Shown here one piece after another: positions 25,806 to 34,417 of a DNA stretch of 64,000 nt. The DNA lies in the NCBI RefSeq assembly GCF_003289645.1, contig NZ_QLYX01000023.1:1-64000 (forward strand). The letters run 5' to 3'. The notes beneath the pieces were generated by a model. The model saw nothing but the letters and a program-made list of their open reading frames with translations. It was not told the DNA's origin and searched no databases. The translations under genes and the position numbers were made by a program. The DNA is from Actinomadura craniellae (GTDB lineage: Bacteria; Actinomycetota; Actinomycetes; Streptosporangiales; Streptosporangiaceae). The first letter of the stretch is position 1; every line of letters begins with the position of its first letter.

Positions 25806-26927
25806 CTACTGCAGATGGTGCGTGTCGTTGAAAGCTCGCAGCACGGACGGACCGTCGTCGTACCAGTCGATCGCGGACAGCGAGGAGACGTCCAGGTGCA
25901 TGCGGTACAGCGCGGTCATGGGGGCGTCCAGCGCCGCCCGGACCAGCAGCTTGATCGGGGTCACGTGCGTGACCACCAGGACGGTCTCGCGGCGGTGCCG
26001 CACCTTGAGCTTGTCGAGCGCCACGCGCACCCGGCGGTCGGTGTCGGCGAAGCTCTCGCCGCCCGGCGGCGGCACCGACGGGTCGGCCAGCCACGCCTTC
26101 AGCTCGCCGGGCCAGCCCTGCTCGGCCTCGGCGAAGGTCAGCCCTTCCCACGCGCCGAAGTCGGTCTCGCGGAAGCCCTCCTCCACCCGTACCGGGGCCC
26201 CGGTCGCCTCGGCCACCGCGGCGGCGGTGTCGCGGCAGCGGCGCAGCGGGGACGTCACGATCACGGCCGGGCCACCGCGCCGGGCGAGCGCCCGCCCGGC
26301 CGCCGCGGCCTGCTCCAGGCCGGTGGCGGTGAGCGGGATGTCGCCGACGCCCGCGAACCGCTTCTCGGTGGAGTAGGGGGTCTCCCCGTGCCGCAGCAGC
26401 AGGGTGGTGGTCGGGGTCCGGCTCGGCGGCAGCCAGGACGGCTCCGCGTCGGCCTCACCGTCCGCCCCGGCGGCAGGCTCGGCGGTGGTCTCGGCGCGGC
26501 GCCAGGCGCGGCCCTGGGCGGCGGCGTCCATCGCCTCGTTGGCCAGCCGGTCGGCGTGGGCGTTGCGGGCCCGCGGCACCCAGGTGTAGGTCACCGCGCC
26601 CAGCCCGGACGCCACCGACCGGGCCTCGCGGGCCAGGGGGATCATGTCGGGGTGCTTGATCTTCCAGCGGCCGGACATCTGCTCGACGACGAGCTTGGAG
26701 TCCATCCGCGCCTCGACCCGGGCGGCCGGGTCGATCTCGGCGGCGGCCCGCAGCCCGGCGATCAGGCCCCGGTACTCGGCCACGTTGTTGGTCGCCTTGC
26801 CGATGGCCTCGGCCACCTCGGCCAGCACCTCGCCGGTGATCGCGTCGCGGACCACCGCTCCGTAACCGGCCGGCCCGGGGTTGCCGCGCGAGCCCCCGTC
26901 GGCCTCGACGGCGAGGCGGCGGCTCAC
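25806..26927 (-). CDS. Bifunctional RNase H / histidine acid phosphatase
   Basis: 373 residues. An N-terminal type I RNase H domain (about 1-135) shows VEADGGSRGNPGPAGYG (first catalytic Asp), NNVAEYRGL (Glu) and ARMDSKLVVEQM (Asp). The C-terminal histidine-phosphatase domain (about 168-373) starts LLLRHGETPYS and has the second-His region LVVTHVTPIK. This fusion is typical of actinobacteria (Rv2228c type), combining RNA:DNA hybrid cleavage with phosphatase activity; alpha-ribazole phosphatase has been proposed for the second domain. The GTG start overlaps the upstream zinc-ribbon stop (GTGA), so it is translationally coupled as the last gene of a three-gene operon. Confidence 0.93.
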   Translation of the reverse strand: MSRRLAVEADGGSRGNPGPAGYGAVVRDAITGEVLAEVAEAIGKATNNVAEYRGLIAGLRAAAEIDPAARVEARMDSKLVVEQMSGRWKIKHPDMIPLAREARSVASGLGAVTYTWVPRARNAHADRLANEAMDAAAQGRAWRRAETTAEPAAGADGEADAEPSWLPPSRTPTTTLLLRHGETPYSTEKRFAGVGDIPLTATGLEQAAAAGRALARRGGPAVIVTSPLRRCRDTAAAVAEATGAPVRVEEGFRETDFGAWEGLTFAEAEQGWPGELKAWLADPSVPPPGGESFADTDRRVRVALDKLKVRHRRETVLVVTHVTPIKLLVRAALDAPMTALYRMHLDVSSLSAIDWYDDGPSVLRAFNDTHHLQ

Positions 26928-27667
26928 AGCCCCGACTCGGGGGTGCGGACGAGGATCCGGCGGCACTCCTCGCAGCGGACGACCTCGTCGGGGGCGGCGG
27001 CCCGGATCCGGTTCAAGTCGACGGTGTTGAGCGCCAGGTGGCAGCCCTGGCACTGGCCGCGGAGCAGCGCCGCGGCGCCGACCCCGGAGAACTGGCCGCG
27101 CAGCTTCTCGTACAGGGCCAGCAGGTCGTCCGGGACGTCCTTGACCACGGCGGTCCGGGCGGCGCCGGTGGCGGCCGACTCGTCGTCGATCTGCTGCTGG
27201 GCGACCGCCCGCCGTTTGGCGACCTCGCCCAGTTCCTCCTGGACGGTGCCCTGCTCGGCGCGCAGCGTGGTGACCCGGCCGTCGGCCTCCTCGCGGCGCT
27301 CCATGATCTCCAGCACGACCTCTTCCAGGTCGGACTGGCGGCGCTGCAGCGAGGCGATCTCGGACTGCAGGTTGCCGAGGTCCTTGGCCGAGGTGATCTG
27401 ACCGGAGTCGAGCCGCTTCTGGTCGCGGTCGGCCCGGACCCGGACCTGGTCGACGTCCTGCTCGGCCTTGCGCTGCTCGCGGTCGAGATCGCTCACCTCG
27501 GTCTCGGCGGCCACCACGGAGTCGCGCAGCTCGGCCAGGCGGGCCTCCAGCCGCTCGGTCTCGGCGATCTCGGGCAGGGTGCGGCTGCGGTACGCCAGCC
27601 GGTCGAGCGCCGAGTCGAGCCCCTGGAGGTCGAGCAGGCGGAGCTGGGCTTGCGGTGCGGCTTTCAC
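26924..27667 (-). CDS. Coiled-coil zinc-ribbon protein (Rv2229c-like)
   Basis: 247 residues. About residues 30-175 form a long antiparallel-type coiled coil rich in Glu/Arg/Leu. The C terminus carries a four-cysteine zinc ribbon (GQCQGCHL and VVRCEECRRIL). Function is unknown; proteins of this architecture may bind nucleic acid. GTG at 27667 has AAGGAGAACA upstream. Both ends overlap neighbours by four bases (GTGA), tying it to the Nif3-like gene before and the RNase H fusion after. This order also occurs in mycobacteria (Rv2230c-Rv2228c). Confidence 0.9.
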   Translation of the reverse strand: MKAAPQAQLRLLDLQGLDSALDRLAYRSRTLPEIAETERLEARLAELRDSVVAAETEVSDLDREQRKAEQDVDQVRVRADRDQKRLDSGQITSAKDLGNLQSEIASLQRRQSDLEEVVLEIMERREEADGRVTTLRAEQGTVQEELGEVAKRRAVAQQQIDDESAATGAARTAVVKDVPDDLLALYEKLRGQFSGVGAAALLRGQCQGCHLALNTVDLNRIRAAAPDEVVRCEECRRILVRTPESGL

Positions 27668-28473
27668 TGTTCTCCTTCGAAGTGCAGCGTCCACGCGTCG
27701 GTGACGACGGCGGACACCCGGGTCTTGACGTCGAGCGCACCGGTCAGCCGGTGTTCGGCGGCGGCCAGCCACGGCCATTCGGTCGCCCAGTGCGCGGCGT
27801 CGATCAGCGCCGGGCCGCCCTGCTCGGTGAACTCCGACGCGGGGTGGTGGCGCAGGTCCGCGGTGAGGTAGACGTCCGCCCCGGCGGCCCGGGCGGTGCC
27901 GAGCAGCGAGTCGCCCGCTCCCCCGCAGACCGCGATCGTGCGGACGGGGCGGTCGGGGTCGCCCGCCACCCGCAGCCCGCCGGCGGTGGCCGGCAGCCCG
28001 GCCGCGGCCTGTGCCGCGAACGCGCGGAGCGGCAGCGGGGACGCCAGGTCGCCGACCCGGCCGAGCCCGCGCCGGGGGTCGCCGGGGTCGGGTTGCAGCG
28101 GGCGCAGCGGGCCGGTCAGGCCGACCGCGCGGGCCAGCGCGTCCGACACGCCGGGGTCGGCGACGTCGGCGTTGGTGTGCGCCGTGTAGAGGGCCACCCC
28201 GGCGCCGATCAGCCGGTGGACGAGCCGCCCCTTGGGCGTGGTGGCCGGGACGCCGTGCACCGGCCGCAGCAGCAGCGGGTGATGGGTGATGATCAGGTCG
28301 GCGCCCCAGTCGAGGGCCTCGTCGGCGACGGCCGCGACCGGGTCGACGGCGAAGAGCACCCGCCCGACCTCCTGGTCGGGGTCGCCGCACACCAGCCCGA
28401 CGGCGTCCCAGTCGGCGGCCCAGCCCGGATCGTAGAAGCCGTCGAGGACGGAGATGACTTGGGAGAGGCGCAC
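27664..28473 (-). CDS. Nif3-like dinuclear metal-centre protein
   Basis: 269 residues of the Nif3/YqfO family (related to GTP cyclohydrolase I type 2 by fold). Family signatures are DWDAVGLVCGDP near the N terminus, LIITHHPLLL (metal-binding His pair), ALYTAHTNADV, and the C-terminal DAAHWATEW region. The enzymatic activity of the family is not settled. First gene of the coupled three-gene operon; its promoter should lie between 28474 and 28663, a region shared with the divergent DUF6191-like gene. Confidence 0.92.
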   Translation of the reverse strand: MRLSQVISVLDGFYDPGWAADWDAVGLVCGDPDQEVGRVLFAVDPVAAVADEALDWGADLIITHHPLLLRPVHGVPATTPKGRLVHRLIGAGVALYTAHTNADVADPGVSDALARAVGLTGPLRPLQPDPGDPRRGLGRVGDLASPLPLRAFAAQAAAGLPATAGGLRVAGDPDRPVRTIAVCGGAGDSLLGTARAAGADVYLTADLRHHPASEFTEQGGPALIDAAHWATEWPWLAAAEHRLTGALDVKTRVSAVVTDAWTLHFEGEQ

Positions 28474-28663
28474 GTCCGCAGGCTACCGCTCCGGGCCCGC
28501 CCGCGCGGCCTTCGTCAGGGTACGGCCGGGGTACGGGCAATGCCCTGGACGAGCATCCCCAAAGGGCGTCCATAATGAGCGTCAGGGAGACTTCGCCGGC
28601 TCCCCGCCCGCGGGCGCGCGACCGCGCGGGATCAATCCGGCGACCCGGAGCGTTGGAGTCTGC

Positions 28664-29011
28664 GTGAAGTCACCCTTCCGCCGCCGGCCCAAGCGGGCCA
28701 AGGGCCGTGTCGCCAAGCCGAAGCCGGCCGAGCCCGAGGTCGTCGACTGGCCGCACGACGGCACCGGCCGGACGTCCCTGATGGGCGCGATCCGCGGTGA
28801 CGGCGAGACCGGCGCGGGGTTCGGCGCGGGCATGTTCGAGGAGTTGCACGCGGCCTTCAGCGGGTCGAAGAAGATCCAGTTGGAGGAGCAGGAGGCGGAG
28901 AAGATGCGCCGCCACGACGACCTGCAGCAGGCCGCCCCGCCGCGCGACGACCTGGAGTCCGGCAAGATCCGCATCCGCCGCCCCAGCCAGGACGACCCCG
29001 AGGACGGCTGA
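28664..29011 (+). CDS. Small basic/acidic hypothetical protein (possibly DUF6191)
   Basis: 115 residues from GTG 28664. A very basic N terminus (KSPFRRRPKRAKGRVAKPKP) is followed by a central segment GMFEELHAAFSGSKKIQLEEQEAEKM and an acidic end. The FEELHAAFSGSKKIQLEEQ region resembles what I recall of DUF6191; this is a tentative match from memory. There is no signal or membrane segment. A TTGGAG lies upstream of the GTG. Divergent from the Nif3 operon. Confidence 0.6.
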   Translation: MKSPFRRRPKRAKGRVAKPKPAEPEVVDWPHDGTGRTSLMGAIRGDGETGAGFGAGMFEELHAAFSGSKKIQLEEQEAEKMRRHDDLQQAAPPRDDLESGKIRIRRPSQDDPEDG

Positions 29012-29055
29012 ACCGGGCCTCGAACAAGGTTTCGATCCCGGGCTATCGTGGGGGT

Positions 29056-29424
29056 GTGAGCACGCACGTCCCACCGGGCTGGCCCGCCCCCGTCCATCCG
29101 CCGGGCAGCGAACGGTTCGAGGAGACCGCGATGACCTGGCTGCTGGAGACCGTGCCGCCGGAGTACCGCCGGCACGGCGTGCTGCGCCGCTACCCCGTGG
29201 CGCTGGCCCGGATGGCCCGCCATCACGCCGAGGCGAACGTCGAGGCCGCCCGGGCCGGCTTCCGCGGCGCCCGCACCGAACTCGCCGGGATCGTCCCGCC
29301 GCACGGGGTCGAGGCGATGCTCGACGTCTACCGGCAGGAGGGCGCCCGGCTCGTCGCGCTCGTCACCGCCGTCGAGCTGGTGGAGGCGGCGCTGCGCGCG
29401 CGATCTTCCGATCTCCCAGCATGA
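29056..29424 (+). CDS. Hypothetical helical protein
   Basis: 122 residues, start GTG at 29056. The predicted character is mostly alpha-helical with many Ala/Arg/Glu (for example RYPVALARMARHHAEANVEA). Conserved-looking features are ETAMTWLLETVPPEYRRHG and a C-terminal EGARLVALVTAVELVEAALRA helix. No family is recognised with confidence. It lies 44 bp after the preceding small gene and 78 bp before the Rsh-like gene on the same strand, so it may be cotranscribed with either. Confidence 0.6.
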   Translation: MSTHVPPGWPAPVHPPGSERFEETAMTWLLETVPPEYRRHGVLRRYPVALARMARHHAEANVEAARAGFRGARTELAGIVPPHGVEAMLDVYRQEGARLVALVTAVELVEAALRARSSDLPA

Positions 29425-29502
29425 TCGCTACCGGATGGCGCATAATGGTGGTCACCAGTCGTGGCGGATCGTCACCGTCCGCGATCAGCCGAAAGGCTCG
29501 CG

Positions 29503-31209
29503 ATGACTCTCGTCCAGTCCTCGTCCTCGGGGCGTGCGGCGCCGTCCCGCCCGCGCCGGCGGGCGTCCCGGTCTGATCCCGGCCCGGTCCAGGCCGCGGT
29601 CGCCCCGCTGCTGGCCGCGCACGGGTACCGCGACGCGCACGAGCTGCGCCGCGCCTACGCGGTGGCCGAGCGCATGCACCGCGGCCAGCTGCGCAAGTCC
29701 GGCGCCCCCTACATCACCCACCCGCTGGCGGTGGCGATGATCCTGGCGGGGCTGGGGCTCGACACCACCACCCTGGTCGCGGCGCTGCTGCACGACACCG
29801 TCGAGGACACCCCGTACACGCTGGGCGAGGTCCGGGCCGACTTCGGCGAGGAGGTCGCCGTCCTGGTCGACGGGGTGACCAAGCTGGACGGCGAGCGCTG
29901 GGGCGACCGGCGCGAGGCCGAGACCTTCCGCAAGATCGTGCTGGCCGCCGCGGCCGACCTGCGGGTGCTGGTGATCAAGCTGGCCGACCGGCTGCACAAC
30001 CTGCGCACGCTCGGCTTCCAGCCGCCGCACAAGCGGGAGCGGATCGCCCGGGCCTCGCTCGAACTGCTGGTCCCGTTCGCCGAGCGGCTGGGCATCCACG
30101 TCCTGCGGCAGGAGATGGACGACCTCGCCTTCAAGGTGCGCGACCCCGAGGCGCACGCCGGTACGGGGGCGGCGCTGGCCGCGGCGCTGCGCGTGGCCGA
30201 CGGCACCTTCGGGCCCGCCGCCGCCCGGTTGCGCGGCACGCTGGCCGAGCACCACCTGCGGGGCGAGGTCGCCGTCCGGCCCCGGCACCTGTACGCGCTG
30301 CACGAGGAGCTCGACGGCGATGTCGCCGGGCTGCGGCCGCACGAGGCGGCCCGGCTGCTGGTGGTCGTCGACGGCGACGAGAGCGACTGCTACATCGCGC
30401 TGGGCGCGGTGCACGCGGCGATGCATCCCATCCCGGGGCGGGTGAAGGACTTCATCGCGCTGCCCAAGTTCAACATGTACCAGTCGCTGCACACCCGGGT
30501 GATCGGCCCGGCCGGCGACCCGCTGAACGTGATCATCCGGACCCGGGCGATGCACCCGGTGGCCGAGCACGGGATCATCGCGCACCTGCGCGAGACGGGC
30601 GACCCGGCCGGCACCATGGCCGGGCGGCGCGACCTGGCCTGGCTGAGCCGGCTGCTGGCCTGGCAGTCCGACGCCCCGTCGGCACAGTTCCTCGACAGCC
30701 TGCGGGCCGACCTGACCTCCGGCCACGTGGCGGCCTTCACCCCCACCGGCGAGATCGTGACGCTTCCGGTGGGGGCCACCGCGCTGGACTTCGCGTACAC
30801 GCTCTCCCCGGAGACCGGCGAGCACTGCATCGGGGTGCTGATCAACGGCCGGCCGGCCCGGCTGGCGACCGAGGTGCGCAGCGGGAACGTGATCGAGGTG
30901 CTCACCGACCCGCAGGCCCACCCCACCGACGACTGGCTGGGGTTCGCCACGACCCCGCAGGCCCGGGTGCACATCCAGCGCCGGCTCAGCCACGACAGCG
31001 CCGAGGAGGCCTCCCGGGCGGGCCGCGACCGGCTGGACCGGGCGCTGGCCGAGCGTGGCACCGACCTGCTGGCCGCCGAGACGCACGGCGAATCGCTGGC
31101 CATCGCCCGGGACCTCGGCTTCGATGAGGTCGACCGGCTGTACGCGGCACTGGACGACGGCTCCGTGGCCCTCGACGATCTCCTCCCCCGCTTTCTGCCG
31201 CCCGGCTGA
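29503..31209 (+). CDS. RelA/SpoT homologue: (p)ppGpp hydrolase with degenerate synthetase domain
   Basis: 568 residues. The HD hydrolase domain (about 25-200) is intact, with HDTVED at 97-102. The synthetase-like domain (about 240-350) keeps PIPGRVKDFIALPKFNMYQSLHT, but the DLxAxR motif reads PHEAAR (279-284) and the ExQIRT motif reads NVIIRT, so both catalytic acidic residues are missing. A TGS domain follows (about 410-470). The ACT and helical regions of long Rel proteins are absent. It probably degrades rather than makes alarmone; it resembles the second, shorter Rsh found beside Rel in some actinomycetes. ATG at 29503 has GAAAGG upstream. Confidence 0.85.
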   Translation: MTLVQSSSSGRAAPSRPRRRASRSDPGPVQAAVAPLLAAHGYRDAHELRRAYAVAERMHRGQLRKSGAPYITHPLAVAMILAGLGLDTTTLVAALLHDTVEDTPYTLGEVRADFGEEVAVLVDGVTKLDGERWGDRREAETFRKIVLAAAADLRVLVIKLADRLHNLRTLGFQPPHKRERIARASLELLVPFAERLGIHVLRQEMDDLAFKVRDPEAHAGTGAALAAALRVADGTFGPAAARLRGTLAEHHLRGEVAVRPRHLYALHEELDGDVAGLRPHEAARLLVVVDGDESDCYIALGAVHAAMHPIPGRVKDFIALPKFNMYQSLHTRVIGPAGDPLNVIIRTRAMHPVAEHGIIAHLRETGDPAGTMAGRRDLAWLSRLLAWQSDAPSAQFLDSLRADLTSGHVAAFTPTGEIVTLPVGATALDFAYTLSPETGEHCIGVLINGRPARLATEVRSGNVIEVLTDPQAHPTDDWLGFATTPQARVHIQRRLSHDSAEEASRAGRDRLDRALAERGTDLLAAETHGESLAIARDLGFDEVDRLYAALDDGSVALDDLLPRFLPPG

Positions 31210-31298
31210 CCGGCCGGGAAACTGGGCGCCGGCCCATGTCCAGGGCGGACGGCCACCCCTAGCATCCGGGGGGCCGACCGCAGAGGGGTGAGCCGATC

Positions 31299-31817
31299 AT
31301 GAAGTACGGCCTGCAGGACCCGCGGTTGTGGTGGTCCCTCGGTGTGCTGTTCCTCTACACCGTCGCCCGAGCGCAGACGCTCTACTGGGTGGGGCGGGGC
31401 ATGGGGCTGGGGTTCCACTCGTCCCCGCTCGGCCGGCGGGTCGGCCGGGAGCGGATGGAACGCATCGAGCGGGCGATCCACTCCCGCGGGTCGGTGGTGC
31501 TCCTCGTGGCCGCCTTCATCCCCTTCGTACGGATCGGTGTCTGGGGCGCCGCCGGGGTGACCCGGCTGCCGTTCGCCCGGTTCGTGCTCTTCGGCACGCT
31601 GGGCGCGGCGCTCTACAGCGTGGTGCTGGGGCTGGGCGGGTACGCGCTCCTGGTGGCCTGGCTCGAACTGGCCGAACGGTCCCCGGTGCTGGCCGGCGCC
31701 CTGCCCGTGGCCGTGGCCGGGCTGGTGATCCTCCTGATCCGGCGCCGGCGCCGCGCCGAACCGCTCACCCCAGATCACGCAGCCGGGCGGCCACGCTCTC
31801 GGGCACCACGTCGTTGA
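31299..31817 (+). CDS. VTT/DedA-family membrane protein
   Basis: 172 residues, four to five hydrophobic segments. The conserved VTT core is visible: AAFIPFVRIGVWGAAGVTRLPFARFVLFGTLGAALYS matches the R-x-x-P-x-x-R...AG...M-x-x-x-x-F...G pattern of DedA/SNARE-associated proteins in parts (FIPFVR, AAGVTRLPFARF, TLGAALY). Members are lipid scramblases/flippases such as undecaprenyl-phosphate recyclers. The tail is highly basic (RRRRRAEP). Its 3' end overlaps that of the convergent galT gene by 53 bp. Confidence 0.75.
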   Translation: MKYGLQDPRLWWSLGVLFLYTVARAQTLYWVGRGMGLGFHSSPLGRRVGRERMERIERAIHSRGSVVLLVAAFIPFVRIGVWGAAGVTRLPFARFVLFGTLGAALYSVVLGLGGYALLVAWLELAERSPVLAGALPVAVAGLVILLIRRRRRAEPLTPDHAAGRPRSRAPRR

Positions 31818-32787
31818 CGAAGGCCCCCATCCCGGACTCCGAGCCGGCCAGGTACTTGAGCCGGCCGGCGGACCGGCGCACCGAGAACAGCTGCAGGTGC
31901 AGGTAGGACAGGTCCCGGTCGCTCCTGGCCGGGGCCTGGTGCCAGGCCGCCACGTAGGGCAGCGGGGCGTCGTAGAGCTGGTCGAGCCGGCCCAGCAGGT
32001 CGAGGTACAGGTCGCAGAAGTCGGCCCGCTCGGCTTCGTCGAGGGCGGGCAGGTCGGGTACCCGGCGGTGCGGGTAGAGGTGCACCTCCACCGGCCAGCG
32101 GGCGGCCTCGGGCACGAACGCGGTCCAGTGCCCGGTGCTGCGGATCACCCGGATGCCCGCTCGCCGCTCGGCGTCCAGGACCTCGGTGAACAGGCAGCGG
32201 CCGGTCTCGGCGCGGTGCCGGCGGGCGGAGTCGAGCAGCTGCCGGGTGCGGGGGGTGACGAACGGGTAGCCGTAGATCTGGCCGTGCGGGTGGTCGAGCG
32301 TCACCCCGATCTCCGGGCCGCGGTTCTCGAAGCAGAACACCTCCGCGACGTGCGGCAGCCGGGACAGCTCCGCCGTCCGGTCGGCCCAGGCCGCCATGAC
32401 GGTGCCCGCCCGCCGGGCGGTCAGCCCGCCGAAGGAGCCATGGTGGTCGGAGGTGAAGCACACCACCTCGCACCGGCCGCGTCCGCCGCCGAAGGAGGGG
32501 AAGCGGTTCTCGAACACCACGACGTCGTAGGAGGCGGCCGGGATCTCGGTGGGCCGGCCGGGCGCCGAGGGGCACAGCGGGCACAGGTCGGGCGGGGGCA
32601 GGTGGGTGCGGTCCTGGCGGTGCGCAGTGATCGCCACCCATTCGCGCAGCAGCGGGTCGAACCGCAGGTCGGTCGCCGCGGCCGCCGGCGGCAGCTCGCG
32701 CGGGTCGGCGGGCGGGACGCGGGGAGCGGCCTCGTCGTAGTAGATGATCTCCCGGCCGTCGGCCAGCCGCCCCGTCGTCCTGTGCAT
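31765..32787 (-). CDS. galT: Galactose-1-phosphate uridylyltransferase
   Basis: 340-residue HIT-superfamily enzyme of the Leloir pathway that exchanges UMP between UDP-glucose and galactose-1-phosphate. The active-site motif HPHGQIYGYPF (nucleophilic His in H-P-H-x-Q) is intact, as are FENRFPSFGG, WAWHQAP-type AAWHQAPARS and the metal-binding CPLCPSAPGRPTE segment. Length is normal. No galK or galE is next to it, so it stands as a single gene; upstream is the Ser/Thr kinase on the same strand. Confidence 0.92.
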   Translation of the reverse strand: MHRTTGRLADGREIIYYDEAAPRVPPADPRELPPAAAATDLRFDPLLREWVAITAHRQDRTHLPPPDLCPLCPSAPGRPTEIPAASYDVVVFENRFPSFGGGRGRCEVVCFTSDHHGSFGGLTARRAGTVMAAWADRTAELSRLPHVAEVFCFENRGPEIGVTLDHPHGQIYGYPFVTPRTRQLLDSARRHRAETGRCLFTEVLDAERRAGIRVIRSTGHWTAFVPEAARWPVEVHLYPHRRVPDLPALDEAERADFCDLYLDLLGRLDQLYDAPLPYVAAWHQAPARSDRDLSYLHLQLFSVRRSAGRLKYLAGSESGMGAFVNDVVPESVAARLRDLG

Positions 32788-32835
32788 CTTGCTCCTCCCG
32801 AAGGCTCCGGGACGCAGCCTAGGCGGCCCGCACGC

Positions 32836-34362
32836 TCAGCCCTGGTAGAGGACGGCGGTGGCGGAGTAGGAGCCGGCGGCGGTGTCGCGGCGGGCCGTGT
32901 AGACGAGGTCCAGGCCCCCGTCCGGGCGGGCCCGCAGGGTGATGAAGCCCTGGTCGGTGCAGGCGTCCCTGCCCTGGGTGATGTCCTCACGCAGCGTCAG
33001 GCCGGCGCCGGACCGGCTCAGCAGCGTGTGCGTCCCCGAGCAGCCGGGCGAGGTGTAGGAGACCTGCCCCACGTCAGCCCCGGCGGGCAGGACCAGCCGG
33101 ATCGGCCAGCTCCGCCCGTTGTCCTGCCGGACGACCCCGGTCCAGACACCGGAGTACTCCGCGGGGAAGCCGCCCTCCGTCCCGGAGACGGTCGGCGGCA
33201 CGGTGGACCGGCCGGATGCGGCCGGGGCACCGGACGGGCCCGGCGCGGCCGGCGCGGTGGCACCCGCGGAGCCCGGGGAGCGGGTCGGGCCGGTCGCCGG
33301 CTCGTCATCGCCGTTCAGTAGCTGGCTGCCCAGCAGGCCCGCCGCCGCGGCGACCACCGCCACCGCGCCGATCACCGCCAGGAGCGGAGCGGCGCCCCGC
33401 CAGGCCGGGGGCCGCCGGAACGTCTCCGTGGCGTCCGCTCCCGGCGAGGTGGCGGGCGCTCCGGGCGGCGGGCCCGGCGGGACGGGGGTCTCCGGGACGA
33501 CCCGGGTGGCCGCGCCGGCGGCCTGGGCGAGCAGGTCCGCGGGGGCTCCGCCGGTGTCGTGCCCGAGCATCCCGGCCACGATCCGCTCCGCGGTGGGCCG
33601 GGCCGCCGGGTCCTTGGCCAGGCACGCGGTCACCAGGCCGCGCAGCGGCTCCGGCAGCGCGCCGAGTTCCGGCTCCCCGTTCAGGATGCGGTTGATCACG
33701 GCCGGGATCGCGTCCTGCCCGAACGGCGGTGCTCCGGTGGCCGCGTACACGATCGTCGCCGCCCAGGCGAAGACGTCCACCTCGGGGCCCAGCAGGTCAC
33801 CCCTGACCTGCTCGGGCGCCATGTACGCGGGGGTGCCGACGACCTGGCTGGTCAGTGAGGTCGCCGCGTCCAGCGCCCGGGCGATGCCGAAGTCGATCAC
33901 CCGTGGCCCGTCGGGGCCGAGCAGCACGTTGTGCGGCTTGAGGTCGCGGTGCACCACCCCGGCCCGGTGGATGGCCGCCAGCGCGGTCGCGGTGCCGATC
34001 GCCAGCCGTTCCAGGGCGCCCTCGCTTCGCGGCCCCTCGCGTGCCACGACCTCCTGGAGGGAGACTCCCTCGACGTACTCGCTCACGATGTAGGGCCGGT
34101 CGCCGGCGACGTCGGAGTGCAGTACCCGGGCGGTGCAGAACCGGGCCACCCGCTGCGCGGCCGCCGCCTCCCGGACGAAGCGGCGGCGGGCGTCGGCGTC
34201 TCCGGCCAGCCGGGCGTGCAGCAGCTTGACCGCCACCCGCTCGCCGCCGGGCCCCTCGCCGAGGAAGACCGCGCCCTGGCCGCCCTCGCCTAACCGGCCG
34301 AGCAGCCGGTAGCCGCCGAGCTCGGCGGGGTCGCCCTGCGCCAGGGGGTCCGTACGCGGCAT
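32836..34362 (-). CDS. Membrane-anchored Ser/Thr protein kinase (PknB-type) with extracellular domain
   Basis: 508 residues. Kinase domain about 18-270: Gly loop GRLGEGGQGAVFLG, ATP-binding Lys46 in VAVKLL, catalytic HRDLKPHN (Asp140), DFG at 157-159, and GTPAYMAPEQ activation segment. A Pro-rich linker, one transmembrane span (about 325-348), a second Pro/Ser/Thr-rich linker and a globular extracellular domain (about 400-508) with a Cys pair (PGCSGTHTLL, RDACTDQGF) follow. The outer domain is not PASTA; it may sense an extracellular signal. All catalytic residues are present. Confidence 0.92.
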   Translation of the reverse strand: MPRTDPLAQGDPAELGGYRLLGRLGEGGQGAVFLGEGPGGERVAVKLLHARLAGDADARRRFVREAAAAQRVARFCTARVLHSDVAGDRPYIVSEYVEGVSLQEVVAREGPRSEGALERLAIGTATALAAIHRAGVVHRDLKPHNVLLGPDGPRVIDFGIARALDAATSLTSQVVGTPAYMAPEQVRGDLLGPEVDVFAWAATIVYAATGAPPFGQDAIPAVINRILNGEPELGALPEPLRGLVTACLAKDPAARPTAERIVAGMLGHDTGGAPADLLAQAAGAATRVVPETPVPPGPPPGAPATSPGADATETFRRPPAWRGAAPLLAVIGAVAVVAAAAGLLGSQLLNGDDEPATGPTRSPGSAGATAPAAPGPSGAPAASGRSTVPPTVSGTEGGFPAEYSGVWTGVVRQDNGRSWPIRLVLPAGADVGQVSYTSPGCSGTHTLLSRSGAGLTLREDITQGRDACTDQGFITLRARPDGGLDLVYTARRDTAAGSYSATAVLYQG

Positions 34363-34417
34363 TCCGCACCTCCGCCCCCAGCATGCCGGACCGAACCGGG
34401 CCGCGGGCGCGAACCGA

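Noticed and set aside
25612-26376. Plus-strand ORF over rnpB and the RNase H fusion
   Set aside because: It overlaps the RNase P RNA and is an antisense shadow of the coupled phosphatase domain.
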